Positions 34,648 through 42,744 of a DNA stretch of 64,000 nucleotides are shown here, piece by piece. The translations under genes were made by a program, and so were the position numbers. Under the pieces are notes generated by a model. The model was not told the origin of the DNA and searched no databases. It worked only from the letters and a program-made list of their open reading frames with translations. The stretch spans positions 15,424 through 79,423 of the forward strand of contig CAZLPU010000011.1 in assembly GCA_964561475.1 (NCBI GenBank). The letters are read 5' to 3'. Numbering within the stretch: position 1 is the stretch's first letter; each line of letters begins with the position of its first letter. Source of the stretch: CAYUYV01 sp964561475. GTDB taxonomy: Bacteria > Pseudomonadota > Alphaproteobacteria > JAJFIK01.

Positions 34648-36843
34648 ATGCATTTCGAGAACATGCGCTTTGAAAAGGATGCAGACGGCATCGTGACCGT
34701 GACCTGGGATATGCCCGGCCGGTCCATGAATGTGCTCAGCCAGAGCTCCATGGCCGATTTTGCCCAGGCCATTGAGGCCATCACCACCGATGAGACCATC
34801 ACCGGCGCCGTGATCACCAGCGGCAAACCCGCTTTTCTGGCCGGAGCGGATCTTGGCGAGCTGGGCGGCGGCAGCGGCATCGGCGGGGCAGGCAGCGCCC
34901 AGAGCGAAGAAGAGGCCCTGCGCCAGCAATTTGAAAGTGCGTACACGATCAACCATCTGCTCCGGACCCTGGAGACCTGCGGCAAGCCCGTGGTGGCGGC
35001 GATCAACGGCACGGCCCTCGGCGGCGGCCTTGAGATCACCCTGGCCTGCCATCACCGGGTCGTGGCGGATGATTCCTCGATCCAGCTTGGGTTGCCGGAA
35101 TCCAAGGTCGGCCTTCTGCCCGGCGGCGGCGGGACCCAGCGTCTGCCCCGTCTCATCGGTGCCGCCAATGCCCTGCCCCTGATCCTCCAGGGCACCAGCC
35201 TGAACCCGCAAAAGGCGCTGGCGTCCGGCATCGTCCATAAAGTGGTGCCTGCGGATCAACTCATTGCGGAAGCCAAGCGGTGGATCCGGGAAGAGGGTGA
35301 TCCGGTGCAGCCCTGGGACAAGAAGGGCTTCAGGGTGCCCGGCGGCGATCCCTATGAGAACAGCCAAACCTTCGTGATGGGCACCGCCATGCTGCGCAAG
35401 CAGACCCATGGGAATTATCCGGCCCAGACCAATATCATGCGCGCGATCTATGAAGGCCTGCTCGTGCCCATGGATGCGGGCCTGCGGATCGAGAGCCGTT
35501 ACTTCGTCGATCTGCTACGCCGCCCTGAGTCCCGCAACATGATCCGCTCCCTGTTCCTGTCCATGCAGGAGCTGAACAAGCTGGCCCGCCGCCCCGCGGA
35601 TACCCCGACCTATGACGTTCAGAAGCTTGGCATGCTCGGTGCGGGGATGATGGGCGCAGGGATCGCTTATGTTTCCGCACTTGCAGGCATGGAAGTGATC
35701 CTGATCGACCGCAACCAGGAAGACGCCGAGAAGGGCAAGCAGTACGCCGTAGCGCTTCTGGACAAGCAGATCCAGCGGGGCCGGATGACCGAGGAGCAGA
35801 AGCAGGTCATCCTCAGCCGGATCATTCCGACAACGGATTATGAACAGCTTCGCGGTGCGGAACTGATCATCGAGGCCGTGTTCGAGGACCGCTCCATCAA
35901 GGCGGACGTGACCAGGCGGGCCGAGGCCATGCTGGAGCCGACAGCCGTGTTCGGTTCCAACACCTCGACCCTGCCCATCACCGGGCTGGCTGAAGCCAGC
36001 GTCCGGCCGGACAACTTCATCGGAATCCACTTTTTCTCGCCGGTGGACAAGATGCAGCTTGTGGAAATCATCATGGGCGAGGGCACCAGCCACGAGACCC
36101 TGGCCAAGGCCATGGACTATGTGAAAAAGATCCGGAAGACCCCCATCGTGGTGAACGACAGCCGGGGGTTCTATACCTCCCGGGTGTTCGGCACCTATGT
36201 CCGCGAGGGCATCGCCATGCTGGCGGAAGGGGTCAAGCCCGCCCTGATCGAAAATGCGGGTCGACTGACGGGTATGCCCATGCCCCCGCTCATGCTCAAT
36301 GACGAGGTCAGCCTGGATCTCAGCTACAAGGTCATGAAGCAGACCCGGGAAGATCTGGGTGATGCCTATCGCCGGTCCGCCTCCGACGATATCGTGGAAG
36401 GTATGGTGGAGACCCACGGCCGGCTGGGCAAGAAAGTCGGCAAGGGCTTCTATGACTATCTTGACGGCGGCAAGAAGCGTTTGTGGCCGGATCTCCACAA
36501 GCTCGTTCCGGAGGCGCCGGAGCAGCCGGATGTAGAAGAGTTGAAACTGCGCTTCATGGTCATTCAGGCCCTGGAGACCGCCCGCTGCTTTGAAGAAAAT
36601 GTTCTCACCGATGTGCGTGACGCGGATGTGGGCGCCATTCTGGGCTGGGGCTTCGCGCCTTACACCGGCGGCCCCCTTTCCCTGATCGATACGATGGGGA
36701 CGGCGGAATTTGTCGCCACCTGTGACCGGCTTGCCCAACAGTATGGCGAGCGGTTCATCCCCAACCAGCTTCTGCGGGAAATGGCCCAGACGGATGACAC
36801 CTTCTATCAGCGGTTCAATCCGGCTGCTGAAGAAGCTGCCTGA
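34648..36843 (+). CDS. Bifunctional enoyl-CoA hydratase/3-hydroxyacyl-CoA dehydrogenase (FadJ/FadB-like alpha subunit)
   Basis: A 731-residue multifunctional beta-oxidation enzyme. The N-terminal crotonase domain (about 1-200) has NGTALGGGLEITLACHHR and LGLPESKVGLLPGGGGTQRL with both catalytic glutamates. The dehydrogenase half begins at LGMLGAGMMGAGIAYVSA (about 328) and includes SNTSTLPITGLAE and GIHFFSPVDKMQLVEI. A duplicated C-terminal domain follows, with NEDEV-type MLNDEVSLDL and GWGFAPYTGGPLSL. It hydrates enoyl-CoA and oxidises the 3-hydroxyacyl-CoA to the 3-keto form that the upstream thiolase cleaves. The ATG at 34648 is where homology starts. Confidence 0.95.
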   Translation: MHFENMRFEKDADGIVTVTWDMPGRSMNVLSQSSMADFAQAIEAITTDETITGAVITSGKPAFLAGADLGELGGGSGIGGAGSAQSEEEALRQQFESAYTINHLLRTLETCGKPVVAAINGTALGGGLEITLACHHRVVADDSSIQLGLPESKVGLLPGGGGTQRLPRLIGAANALPLILQGTSLNPQKALASGIVHKVVPADQLIAEAKRWIREEGDPVQPWDKKGFRVPGGDPYENSQTFVMGTAMLRKQTHGNYPAQTNIMRAIYEGLLVPMDAGLRIESRYFVDLLRRPESRNMIRSLFLSMQELNKLARRPADTPTYDVQKLGMLGAGMMGAGIAYVSALAGMEVILIDRNQEDAEKGKQYAVALLDKQIQRGRMTEEQKQVILSRIIPTTDYEQLRGAELIIEAVFEDRSIKADVTRRAEAMLEPTAVFGSNTSTLPITGLAEASVRPDNFIGIHFFSPVDKMQLVEIIMGEGTSHETLAKAMDYVKKIRKTPIVVNDSRGFYTSRVFGTYVREGIAMLAEGVKPALIENAGRLTGMPMPPLMLNDEVSLDLSYKVMKQTREDLGDAYRRSASDDIVEGMVETHGRLGKKVGKGFYDYLDGGKKRLWPDLHKLVPEAPEQPDVEELKLRFMVIQALETARCFEENVLTDVRDADVGAILGWGFAPYTGGPLSLIDTMGTAEFVATCDRLAQQYGERFIPNQLLREMAQTDDTFYQRFNPAAEEAA

Positions 36844-36967
36844 TGCTGATCCGATGACATTTGAAGTGTGAAGAATGGGGCCGGCGGACATGAATCCGCT
36901 GGCCCCTGTCACGATGACCGAGCCACCCTGTTCCGAGGGAGAGGCTGGGCAGGGGAGCACAAGGTTG

Positions 36968-37861
36968 ATGACTGAGCATGTTCACAATCCGGAGCGCCGG
37001 GCCATCAGCCTGAACGGCGGCGCCATGTCCTGCCTCTTCTGGGATCAGGCCGGCCCTGATGCGCCTTTTCTGCATTTCGCCCATGCCAATGGGTTCAATG
37101 CTCAGACGTACACCCGCATATTGGGCCCCCTGGCGGACCAAATGCGCATTGTTGCCAGTGATCTGCGGGGGCATGGCATGAGCACCCTTGCGGCGGATCC
37201 GGAAACCCATGAATCCTGGTATCTGTACCGGGATGACCTGATTGCGTTGCTGGAGACTCTCGACACGGGGCCGGTGGTTCTGGCTGGTCATTCCATGGGG
37301 GCGACCTCGAGCCTGCTGGTTGCGATTGCGCGGCCGGATCTGGTGAGGGCTCTGGTTCTCTTCGAGCCGGTCATCCTGCCTCGGATGTATTTCTGGCAGG
37401 TGGAGATCTGGCGGATGCTGGGTATCAAGGAACCGCTCACGCCCTTCGCCAAGGGCGCGCTCAACCGCCGGGCGCAATGGCCGGACCGGGAAACGGTCGT
37501 GCGGGGCTACACGGGCCGGGGCGCCTTCAAGACCTGGCCGGTCGATATCCTGGCGGACTATGTGGACGGCGGGACCAGGGTGTGTGCGGACGGAACCGTG
37601 GAACTGGCCTGTGCGCCGGCCTGGGAGGCGGCGAATTTCTCCAGCCACAATCACAATTTCTGGCCCCGCCTGGTCAAGGTGACCTGCCCGGTGACCATCC
37701 TGCGGGGGGCGATCGGGTCCACCTGTCCGGAGCCCAGGGCCCGGGCGCTCACTGCGCGCCTCAGCCATGTTTCTGACAGGGCGGTGGACGGAGCGACCCA
37801 TTTTCTGCCCATGGAACGTCCGGATCTGGTCGTTGAGACCCTGCGCAGCGTGGTGCTCTGA
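36968..37861 (+). CDS. Alpha/beta-hydrolase
   Basis: A 297-residue alpha/beta-hydrolase. The oxyanion-hole region is FLHFAHANGFNAQTY, and the core shows IVASDLRGHGMST. The nucleophile elbow VVLAGHSMGATSSLL has the Ser in GHSMG, and the C-terminal His lies in DGATHFLPMERPD. It is the last gene in the run of beta-oxidation genes, 124 bp after the bifunctional enzyme, and may hydrolyse an ester or thioester feeding that pathway. The ATG at 36968 is chosen from several; an in-frame ATG at 36914 would add 18 residues. Substrate unknown. Confidence 0.87.
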   Translation: MTEHVHNPERRAISLNGGAMSCLFWDQAGPDAPFLHFAHANGFNAQTYTRILGPLADQMRIVASDLRGHGMSTLAADPETHESWYLYRDDLIALLETLDTGPVVLAGHSMGATSSLLVAIARPDLVRALVLFEPVILPRMYFWQVEIWRMLGIKEPLTPFAKGALNRRAQWPDRETVVRGYTGRGAFKTWPVDILADYVDGGTRVCADGTVELACAPAWEAANFSSHNHNFWPRLVKVTCPVTILRGAIGSTCPEPRARALTARLSHVSDRAVDGATHFLPMERPDLVVETLRSVVL

Positions 37862-37897
37862 CGACGGAGGGCAGGGGGTGGGGGGCGGCGGGCGGTC

Positions 37898-38842
37898 TCA
37901 GACGGACAGCCCCTTGATCACCTTTGATTCCATGTGTGTGCGGACATCGTCCGGTAACGGAACGCTCTTGCGCGCTTCCAGGTCCAGGGTGACACCAATG
38001 GCCTCGCTCGTGGCGAGGGCGGCTCCGGTGACCCCGTCGAGCACCCAGTGCACAAGATGCATGGTGCGGTTGCTCACCGCTTTCAGGCCGGAGCGGACCA
38101 TTACGATATCCCCTGCCCGGGGCCGCGCGTGATAACACACCCGGTATTCCACCACGGCGCTTCCCGTCTTTCCGTCGTCCCGGTATTCGCCCTTCTCAGG
38201 CCTCAAGGTGGGCAGGAAATTGATCACCCCATCAGAGATCCGTCCGATGAAATGCTGGGTGTGCATGAGATCATTCTCATTACACTGACTGCGCAGAACC
38301 ATGCCCTGGCCAATGACCGGCATGCCCAGCTCCTCCGCCCTGGCCATGCAGGCGGTGCCATCCGGATCAGTAATCTGAATACCTCGGGGCTGGGCGTGGT
38401 CGGGTATCTGGCCGGGCGTGTGGGGGAACGTGCTGCGCACCCGGTCGGGCAGGGGAATACGCGCGCCCATATCCGGATCCCGCTGTTCCACCACGGTGTT
38501 GAAAGTGGCTGAAGGCGTGTGGGTCAGACTGTCCCGGAGTTCGATATAGGCCCGGAAACCGTGGGGCAGGCCGGCCACGATGCCCCCCACGGCATAAATC
38601 CCCGCACCGGCGCGCAATTCATTCAGGAAGCGGATATGATGATCCGTAACCGTCAAGGCGGTTCCGGTGGTGCGCAGATGGGTGGGGCCGAGACCGGCCA
38701 TATGGCCGAGGACGCCAAGGGCTTCCTGGGTTTTCTGGACATAGAAGCGCACATTCATGTGCCCCATCTCATCGCATTCCCAGGTGTTGACATTACCTCG
38801 GTAGAGAAGGTGATCCAGTCCGGAAAGATCGATGGATGTCAT
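37898..38842 (-). CDS. Double-hotdog acyl-CoA thioesterase homologue
   Basis: A 314-residue protein with two hotdog-like halves. The first begins YRGNVNTWECDEMGHMNVRFY, the 4-hydroxybenzoyl-CoA-thioesterase-type pattern with the Asp/His (DEMGHMN) region. The second has NENDLMHTQHFIGRISDGVI and ends DLEARKSVPLPDDVR. It is a clear paralogue of the next gene (38941-39906), which has the same motif order, so the two arose by tandem duplication. The ATG at 38842 is used; an upstream start at 38911 would add a nonconserved leader. It is convergent to the hydrolase gene and probably hydrolyses acyl-CoA, but activity is not proven. Confidence 0.82.
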   Translation of the reverse strand: MTSIDLSGLDHLLYRGNVNTWECDEMGHMNVRFYVQKTQEALGVLGHMAGLGPTHLRTTGTALTVTDHHIRFLNELRAGAGIYAVGGIVAGLPHGFRAYIELRDSLTHTPSATFNTVVEQRDPDMGARIPLPDRVRSTFPHTPGQIPDHAQPRGIQITDPDGTACMARAEELGMPVIGQGMVLRSQCNENDLMHTQHFIGRISDGVINFLPTLRPEKGEYRDDGKTGSAVVEYRVCYHARPRAGDIVMVRSGLKAVSNRTMHLVHWVLDGVTGAALATSEAIGVTLDLEARKSVPLPDDVRTHMESKVIKGLSV

Positions 38843-38940
38843 GTCGCCGCTCCCTGTCCAGGCATCATGGATCTCTGCAATGGGTCCCGGCCTCTTCGAG
38901 GCCGTTGTCACTTTACCGGACCTGGGGCTCGCCCGGGCCC

Positions 38941-39906
38941 CTACCGGGGCGCGTCCGGGGCGACCCCGTGGTCGGTCATCAGACTGACCAGACGGGTGCG
39001 CTGGTCTTCGGTGAGGTCTGCGGAGCGGCGCGCCTCCAGGTCCAGAAGCAGGGCCGTCGCACTGGAGCGGGCCACCGCTTCGCCGGTCTCCGCATCGAAC
39101 ATGAAATGGGCCAGCGAAATGGTCTTGCGGCCCACACCAATCAGGCCGCTCATGATGCGCAATGCAGTTCCCGCCATGATGGGGCGAAGGTAGGTGTGCT
39201 GATTTTCAACGAAGACGATACCGATGCCGGCGGATTTGAGGGACTGGCGGTCCAGTCCCACCCCCGCCCAGAAATGTCCGCCCCCTTCGGAATACCTGCC
39301 CATGTAATGCTGTTGCAGCATGTAGCCCTCTGCCGTGCAGTGCATTGGGTGCACGACACCGCGATAGGTCGAGATCAGGCCCTTTGCGGTCGCGCCGGCC
39401 AGGGTCAGGGACGGGAGAGAGTTGCTCACGCTGCGGGGGCGGGCTTCATCGGGCAGGGTTGTCTTGAGCGCCAGGGCCGCCGATCTGCTGGTCTCCGGCA
39501 AGGGGCGCGGCGCGGAAAGGGTGGGCGAAAGCGGTTTGAGCCGGGTTATGATGGTGGCGGACAGGCCGCCGCTGACCGCTTCCCGAACCGCGCTATAGAC
39601 CGCCACCCCATGATCATCGGCATCCAGAACGCCGGTTTCGATGGTCACCGTGTCGGAAGTCCGCAATTCGTCCTTGAAATGGATATGGTCTTCGCTGGGC
39701 CAGAGAACGAGCCCCTTTCCGGCGGCGCCCCGAGGGCCGAGGCCGATGGCGATGCGGAAATGTTCGAGGGCTGAGGAAAGCTTGGCCATATAGAACTGCA
39801 CGTTCATGTGGCCGACATCGTCGCACTCCCAGGTGTCGACATAGCCCCGGTAGGTCTCAATCACCGCCCGCCTCTTCGCTTCAGGTCCCCATGCGCTCCG
39901 GCGCAT
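38941..39906 (-). CDS. Double-hotdog acyl-CoA thioesterase homologue (paralogue)
   Basis: A protein of about 321 residues with the same architecture as its neighbour. The first half has YRGYVDTWECDDVGHMNVQFYMAK, the second YMLQQHYMGRYSEGGGHFWAG, and it ends LLDLEARRSADLTEDQR. Both copies keep the TWECDxxGHMNV signature. Start is uncertain: ATG at 39906, or a GTG at 39864 with AGAGG six bases upstream that starts right at the conserved region. Ninety-eight bases separate it from the downstream paralogue, so they may form an operon. Substrate unknown. Confidence 0.8.
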   Translation of the reverse strand: MRRSAWGPEAKRRAVIETYRGYVDTWECDDVGHMNVQFYMAKLSSALEHFRIAIGLGPRGAAGKGLVLWPSEDHIHFKDELRTSDTVTIETGVLDADDHGVAVYSAVREAVSGGLSATIITRLKPLSPTLSAPRPLPETSRSAALALKTTLPDEARPRSVSNSLPSLTLAGATAKGLISTYRGVVHPMHCTAEGYMLQQHYMGRYSEGGGHFWAGVGLDRQSLKSAGIGIVFVENQHTYLRPIMAGTALRIMSGLIGVGRKTISLAHFMFDAETGEAVARSSATALLLDLEARRSADLTEDQRTRLVSLMTDHGVAPDAPR

Positions 39907-40250
39907 TAGGGGTATAGCACGCGCCGTGTCCGCAAACGCGGCCGGCACCATGCATCACGCTGATCTCACAGGACCTTAGCCCAGGACCGGTCCAGGTCAC
40001 ACCAACTGTTGCGTTTGGACCCGCTGGTCACCCCTCTTCTGTTACCGACCTTTCGATCGGGCTGACCCCGATTGAAGGCACCTTGAGCGGGAGTGGAGCA
40101 GGGATGATCCGGGAAAAGGGCTACGGCACCGCGCCCCGGTCCGGTGCAGGCTAAATCGGATATTTCTTATCAAAATCAACCGAGTGCATCCAATTTACCG
40201 GGTAACTTATCCCCGGTTGTCCAAACATGTGGGCAAACCATGACAGTTCA
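39907..40250. other. Gap upstream of the candidate small RNA
   Basis: No gene is visible in these 344 bp. Base composition drops toward A/T near 40150-40215. An inverted repeat ACCGGG at 40197-40202 with CCCGGT at 40212-40217 lies about 35 bp upstream of the small-RNA promoter and could be an operator. Confidence 0.4.
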
Positions 40251-40278
40251 TTGACGATTGGTAAGAATCGCTTAACCT
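40251..40278 (+). promoter_or_regulatory. Sigma-70-like promoter of the candidate small RNA
   Basis: TTGACG at 40251-40256 matches the -35 consensus at five of six positions. After a 16-bp spacer, TAACCT at 40273-40278 is a weak -10 (three of six). Transcription would start near 40285. Prediction by eye. Confidence 0.45.
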
Positions 40279-40284
40279 CAATCT

Positions 40285-40484
40285 CGACGGCGCGGGTTGC
40301 CCCACCTGACGTGCCGTCCCCGGGCGAGGGACGTGGGCTCGCCCGGATACCACGCGGCAGAAATTGTGGGATGCCGCGCCGCACGACCGTGCGAAAACGA
40401 TCAGCATCTGACCCAACAGGTGTTGAACCAACTAGCGCTATTGGAATGGGCCCGGCTGACTGATCCCCCAGCCGGGCCCTTTTT
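40285..40484 (+). ncRNA. Candidate structured small RNA (~200 nt) ending in a perfect terminator
   Basis: No coding sequence uses this stretch on the plus strand, yet it carries a promoter-like pair upstream and a perfect 11-bp terminator at its end. Three further hairpins precede the terminator. A 9-bp perfect stem joins 40320-40328 to 40338-40346. A 7-bp stem joins CGCGGCA at 40353-40359 to TGCCGCG at 40372-40378. A 5-bp stem joins CGCAC at 40380-40384 to GTGCG at 40389-40393. An alternative stem CGTCCC/GGGACG (40315-40320 with 40328-40333) competes with the first. Open frames of 76-78 codons exist but have no ribosome-binding site or recognisable protein. It does not look like 6S, tmRNA, RNase P or SRP RNA to me. 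The start is uncertain; the role is unknown. Confidence 0.5.
40448..40484 (+). terminator. Strong intrinsic terminator
   Basis: GGGCCCGGCTG at 40448-40458 pairs perfectly with CAGCCGGGCCC at 40469-40479 around a 10-nt loop, then TTTTT. The T-run is only on the plus strand, so it ends a plus-strand transcript; no protein gene lies upstream on that strand. The gene downstream is on the minus strand and ends convergent at 40528. Confidence 0.9.
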
Positions 40485-40527
40485 CATGACAGGTCGCGGA
40501 TATACCAAATCATCCCCGCAGGGATGA

Positions 40528-42462
40528 TCAGCGTGGATCCTCCCGTTCAGTTCTGGGGGCGGTGCCTCTGTTGGGTTGTTCCGGCCGTCCCGCAGTGCCC
40601 CGGTTGAGGCGTTCGATGCCGTCCGCTGATTGGGCAAGGCGGACCAGTTGGGTGAATTCCGCCCGGTCGCCATAGGCGTCTTCGCCCTTGGCGGCGATGG
40701 CGATCTCCAGGATGCGGTCCAGATCCATGTCCTTGAGGTTGGGATCGTTGCGCAGAAGTTGGCCGAAGGCTGCCACCGAGGCGGCAAACCGGGCATCTTC
40801 CGAGGCGGCATCAAAGCTGTCCACCTCAAGGGAGGTGTCCGCGGGCTGCTCGATCAGATTGCTTTCGTCCTCATCGGGCAGTTTGTAGCGGATACGGACG
40901 AAGGCATACTCCGACGACAGATCGGATTCGCCCCCGGCGCCAGCCCCATCCCCGGTTTCCTCCTCCTGGTCTGTTGGCGTTTCACCCCTCTCCGATGCGC
41001 GCTCCCCGGCCTCTTCATTGCCGTAGCGGCGGGGATCGATGAGCCGGGCAGGGGAGCCCACAGGGATCAGTTCATAAAAGGCGGTGACCGAGTGGCCGGA
41101 GCCGATTTCGCCCGCATCCACCTTGTCATTGTTGAAGTCCGCCCGGTCCAGCAACCGGGTCTCGTAGCCGATCAGCCGGTATTCGGCCACCTTGGCGGGA
41201 TTGAACTCCACCTGAATCTTGACGTCCTTGGCGATGGGGAAAAGGGTGGCGCGCACCCCATCCACCAGGGCCCGGCGAGCCTCCCGGATCGTGTCGATAT
41301 AGAGGGCCTGGCCGTTGCCCGCCTGCACCAGGCGCTGCATGAGGGCATCATTGAGATTGCCCCGTCCGAAACCCATCACCGTAAGGAAGATGCCGGTTTC
41401 GCGCTTGCGGGTGACGAAATCCTCCAGGGTGTCATCATCCGTGATGCCCACATTGAAATCGCCGTCCGTGGCGAGAATCACGCGATTGATCTTGTCCGCC
41501 TCGAAATTCTGTTCCGCCAGGGAATAGGCGAGCCGGATGCCTTCACCCCCGGCCGTCGAGCCACCGGCCTGAAGCTGATCAAGGGCGCCCTTGATGACGG
41601 CCTTCTGGTCGCCGGGAGTGGGCTGGAGCACCACACCGGCGGCCCCGGCATAGACCGCGATGGAAACCCGATCTTCCGGACCAAGAGTATCCACCAGCAG
41701 GCCCAGGGACTGGAGCAGAAGGGGCAGTTTGTCCTCGGCGGACATGGAGCCGGATACATCGATCAGAAAAACGAGATTGAGAGCCGGAGTTTCTTCCGGC
41801 TGCAGATCATAACCCTTGATGCCGATGCGCAGGAGCTTGGTGTCCGCGTTCCAGGGGGTGGGCATGATCTCCATGGCGGGCAGGAAGGGGGAGGCGGCGG
41901 TCTCCGGCACCGGATAGTCGTAGGTGAAGTAGTTCACCATCTCCTCCACCCGCACGGCATCGGACGGGGGCAGAGTGTTGTCGTTGAGGAACCGGCGGAC
42001 CAGGGAATAGGAGGCGGTATCCACATCGACACTGAAGGTGGACACGGGTTCCTCCGCCACGGACTTCACCAGATTGGGATCCACATTCTCGAACTCATCG
42101 CGGTTTTCAGGGGCCGCCATGGAGGCTTCTGGCCGCGGCGGCGTTGCCATGCGTGCCCCGCCAGTGACGATCGCACGGTCTGGCGCCACGCTGATGGCAG
42201 GTGCAGGCGAGGCTGCTGGGGCCTCTTCCATGGACCGCTCATTGGGTCTTCCGTTCGCATCGTCCAGGTCTTTGCGCTGATTCTCCCGCTCCTGGCGCTC
42301 TCCCACTCTGTCACTGTTGGATTGTTCAGCGTTGGTCTCCTGGGAGTCTTCGTCCGATGCCTGGCGTTGTCCGCAGCTTGCGAGCAGCAGTGCGAGGCAG
42401 GCCAGCACCATGCCCATGGTGATGTTGATCATCGCAGCGCGGCTGCGGTCGGTGTCAGTCAT
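40528..42462 (-). CDS. von Willebrand factor A-domain lipoprotein (YfbK-like, DUF3520)
   Basis: A 644-residue lipoprotein (signal MGMVLACLALLLASC, lipobox Cys30). Residues 31-130 are a disordered Gln/Glu/Asp-rich linker. A VWA N-terminal segment follows with VDVDTASYSLVRRFLN and VRVEEMVNYFTYDYP (about 146-186). The VWA domain has the metal-ion site LIDVSGSMSAEDK (DVSGS at 235-239) and LATDGDFNVGIT. A C-terminal DUF3520-like part has AFYELIPVG and the late DLDRILEIAIAAKGEDAYGDR. YfbK-like proteins are of unknown function in the cell envelope. GAGGAGA ahead of the ATG at 42462 supports the start. Confidence 0.9.
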   Translation of the reverse strand: MTDTDRSRAAMINITMGMVLACLALLLASCGQRQASDEDSQETNAEQSNSDRVGERQERENQRKDLDDANGRPNERSMEEAPAASPAPAISVAPDRAIVTGGARMATPPRPEASMAAPENRDEFENVDPNLVKSVAEEPVSTFSVDVDTASYSLVRRFLNDNTLPPSDAVRVEEMVNYFTYDYPVPETAASPFLPAMEIMPTPWNADTKLLRIGIKGYDLQPEETPALNLVFLIDVSGSMSAEDKLPLLLQSLGLLVDTLGPEDRVSIAVYAGAAGVVLQPTPGDQKAVIKGALDQLQAGGSTAGGEGIRLAYSLAEQNFEADKINRVILATDGDFNVGITDDDTLEDFVTRKRETGIFLTVMGFGRGNLNDALMQRLVQAGNGQALYIDTIREARRALVDGVRATLFPIAKDVKIQVEFNPAKVAEYRLIGYETRLLDRADFNNDKVDAGEIGSGHSVTAFYELIPVGSPARLIDPRRYGNEEAGERASERGETPTDQEEETGDGAGAGGESDLSSEYAFVRIRYKLPDEDESNLIEQPADTSLEVDSFDAASEDARFAASVAAFGQLLRNDPNLKDMDLDRILEIAIAAKGEDAYGDRAEFTQLVRLAQSADGIERLNRGTAGRPEQPNRGTAPRTEREDPR

Positions 42463-42672
42463 GGTGATGTCTCCTCACGGTGGATGCCATGGGCGGTTCG
42501 GTGTTTTGAAGGGGCCGGCATTCGGGCGGCCGCGCCGGCGCATCAGGGCCTGGGGCGCTCTTGATGTTCTTTTCACGGGGTCCCCGCCGCCCGGAAACAA
42601 GGAAACCGGGAACAGGGTAGAAATGCAAGATGGCCACAAAAGAGCGAGGCGGCAGAGACTGAGAGGCAGCCA

Positions 42673-42708
42673 TAAAAAAAACGGACCGGAGAATATCGCC
42701 GGTCCGTT
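42673..42708 (-). terminator. Intrinsic terminator of the RTX gene
   Basis: On the minus strand ACGGACCGG pairs with CCGGTCCGT (positions 42699-42707 and 42681-42689) around ATATTCTC-like loop bases, and is followed by eight T (A-run 42674-42681 on the plus strand). It lies 37 bp beyond the stop of the FG-GAP/RTX gene. Confidence 0.92.
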
Positions 42709-42744
42709 CTGGGTCAGGGTCGTTGGCTCGGTTCGAGCCCGCTA

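Noticed and set aside
40227..40527. Short frames of 76-78 codons over the small-RNA candidate
   Set aside because: Both lack a ribosome-binding site and a plausible protein composition; one runs through the terminator.
40630..42564. A 644-codon plus-strand frame opposite the VWA lipoprotein
   Set aside because: The minus-strand gene has a lipobox, MIDAS site and a ribosome-binding site. The plus frame is Gly/His-rich with no family.
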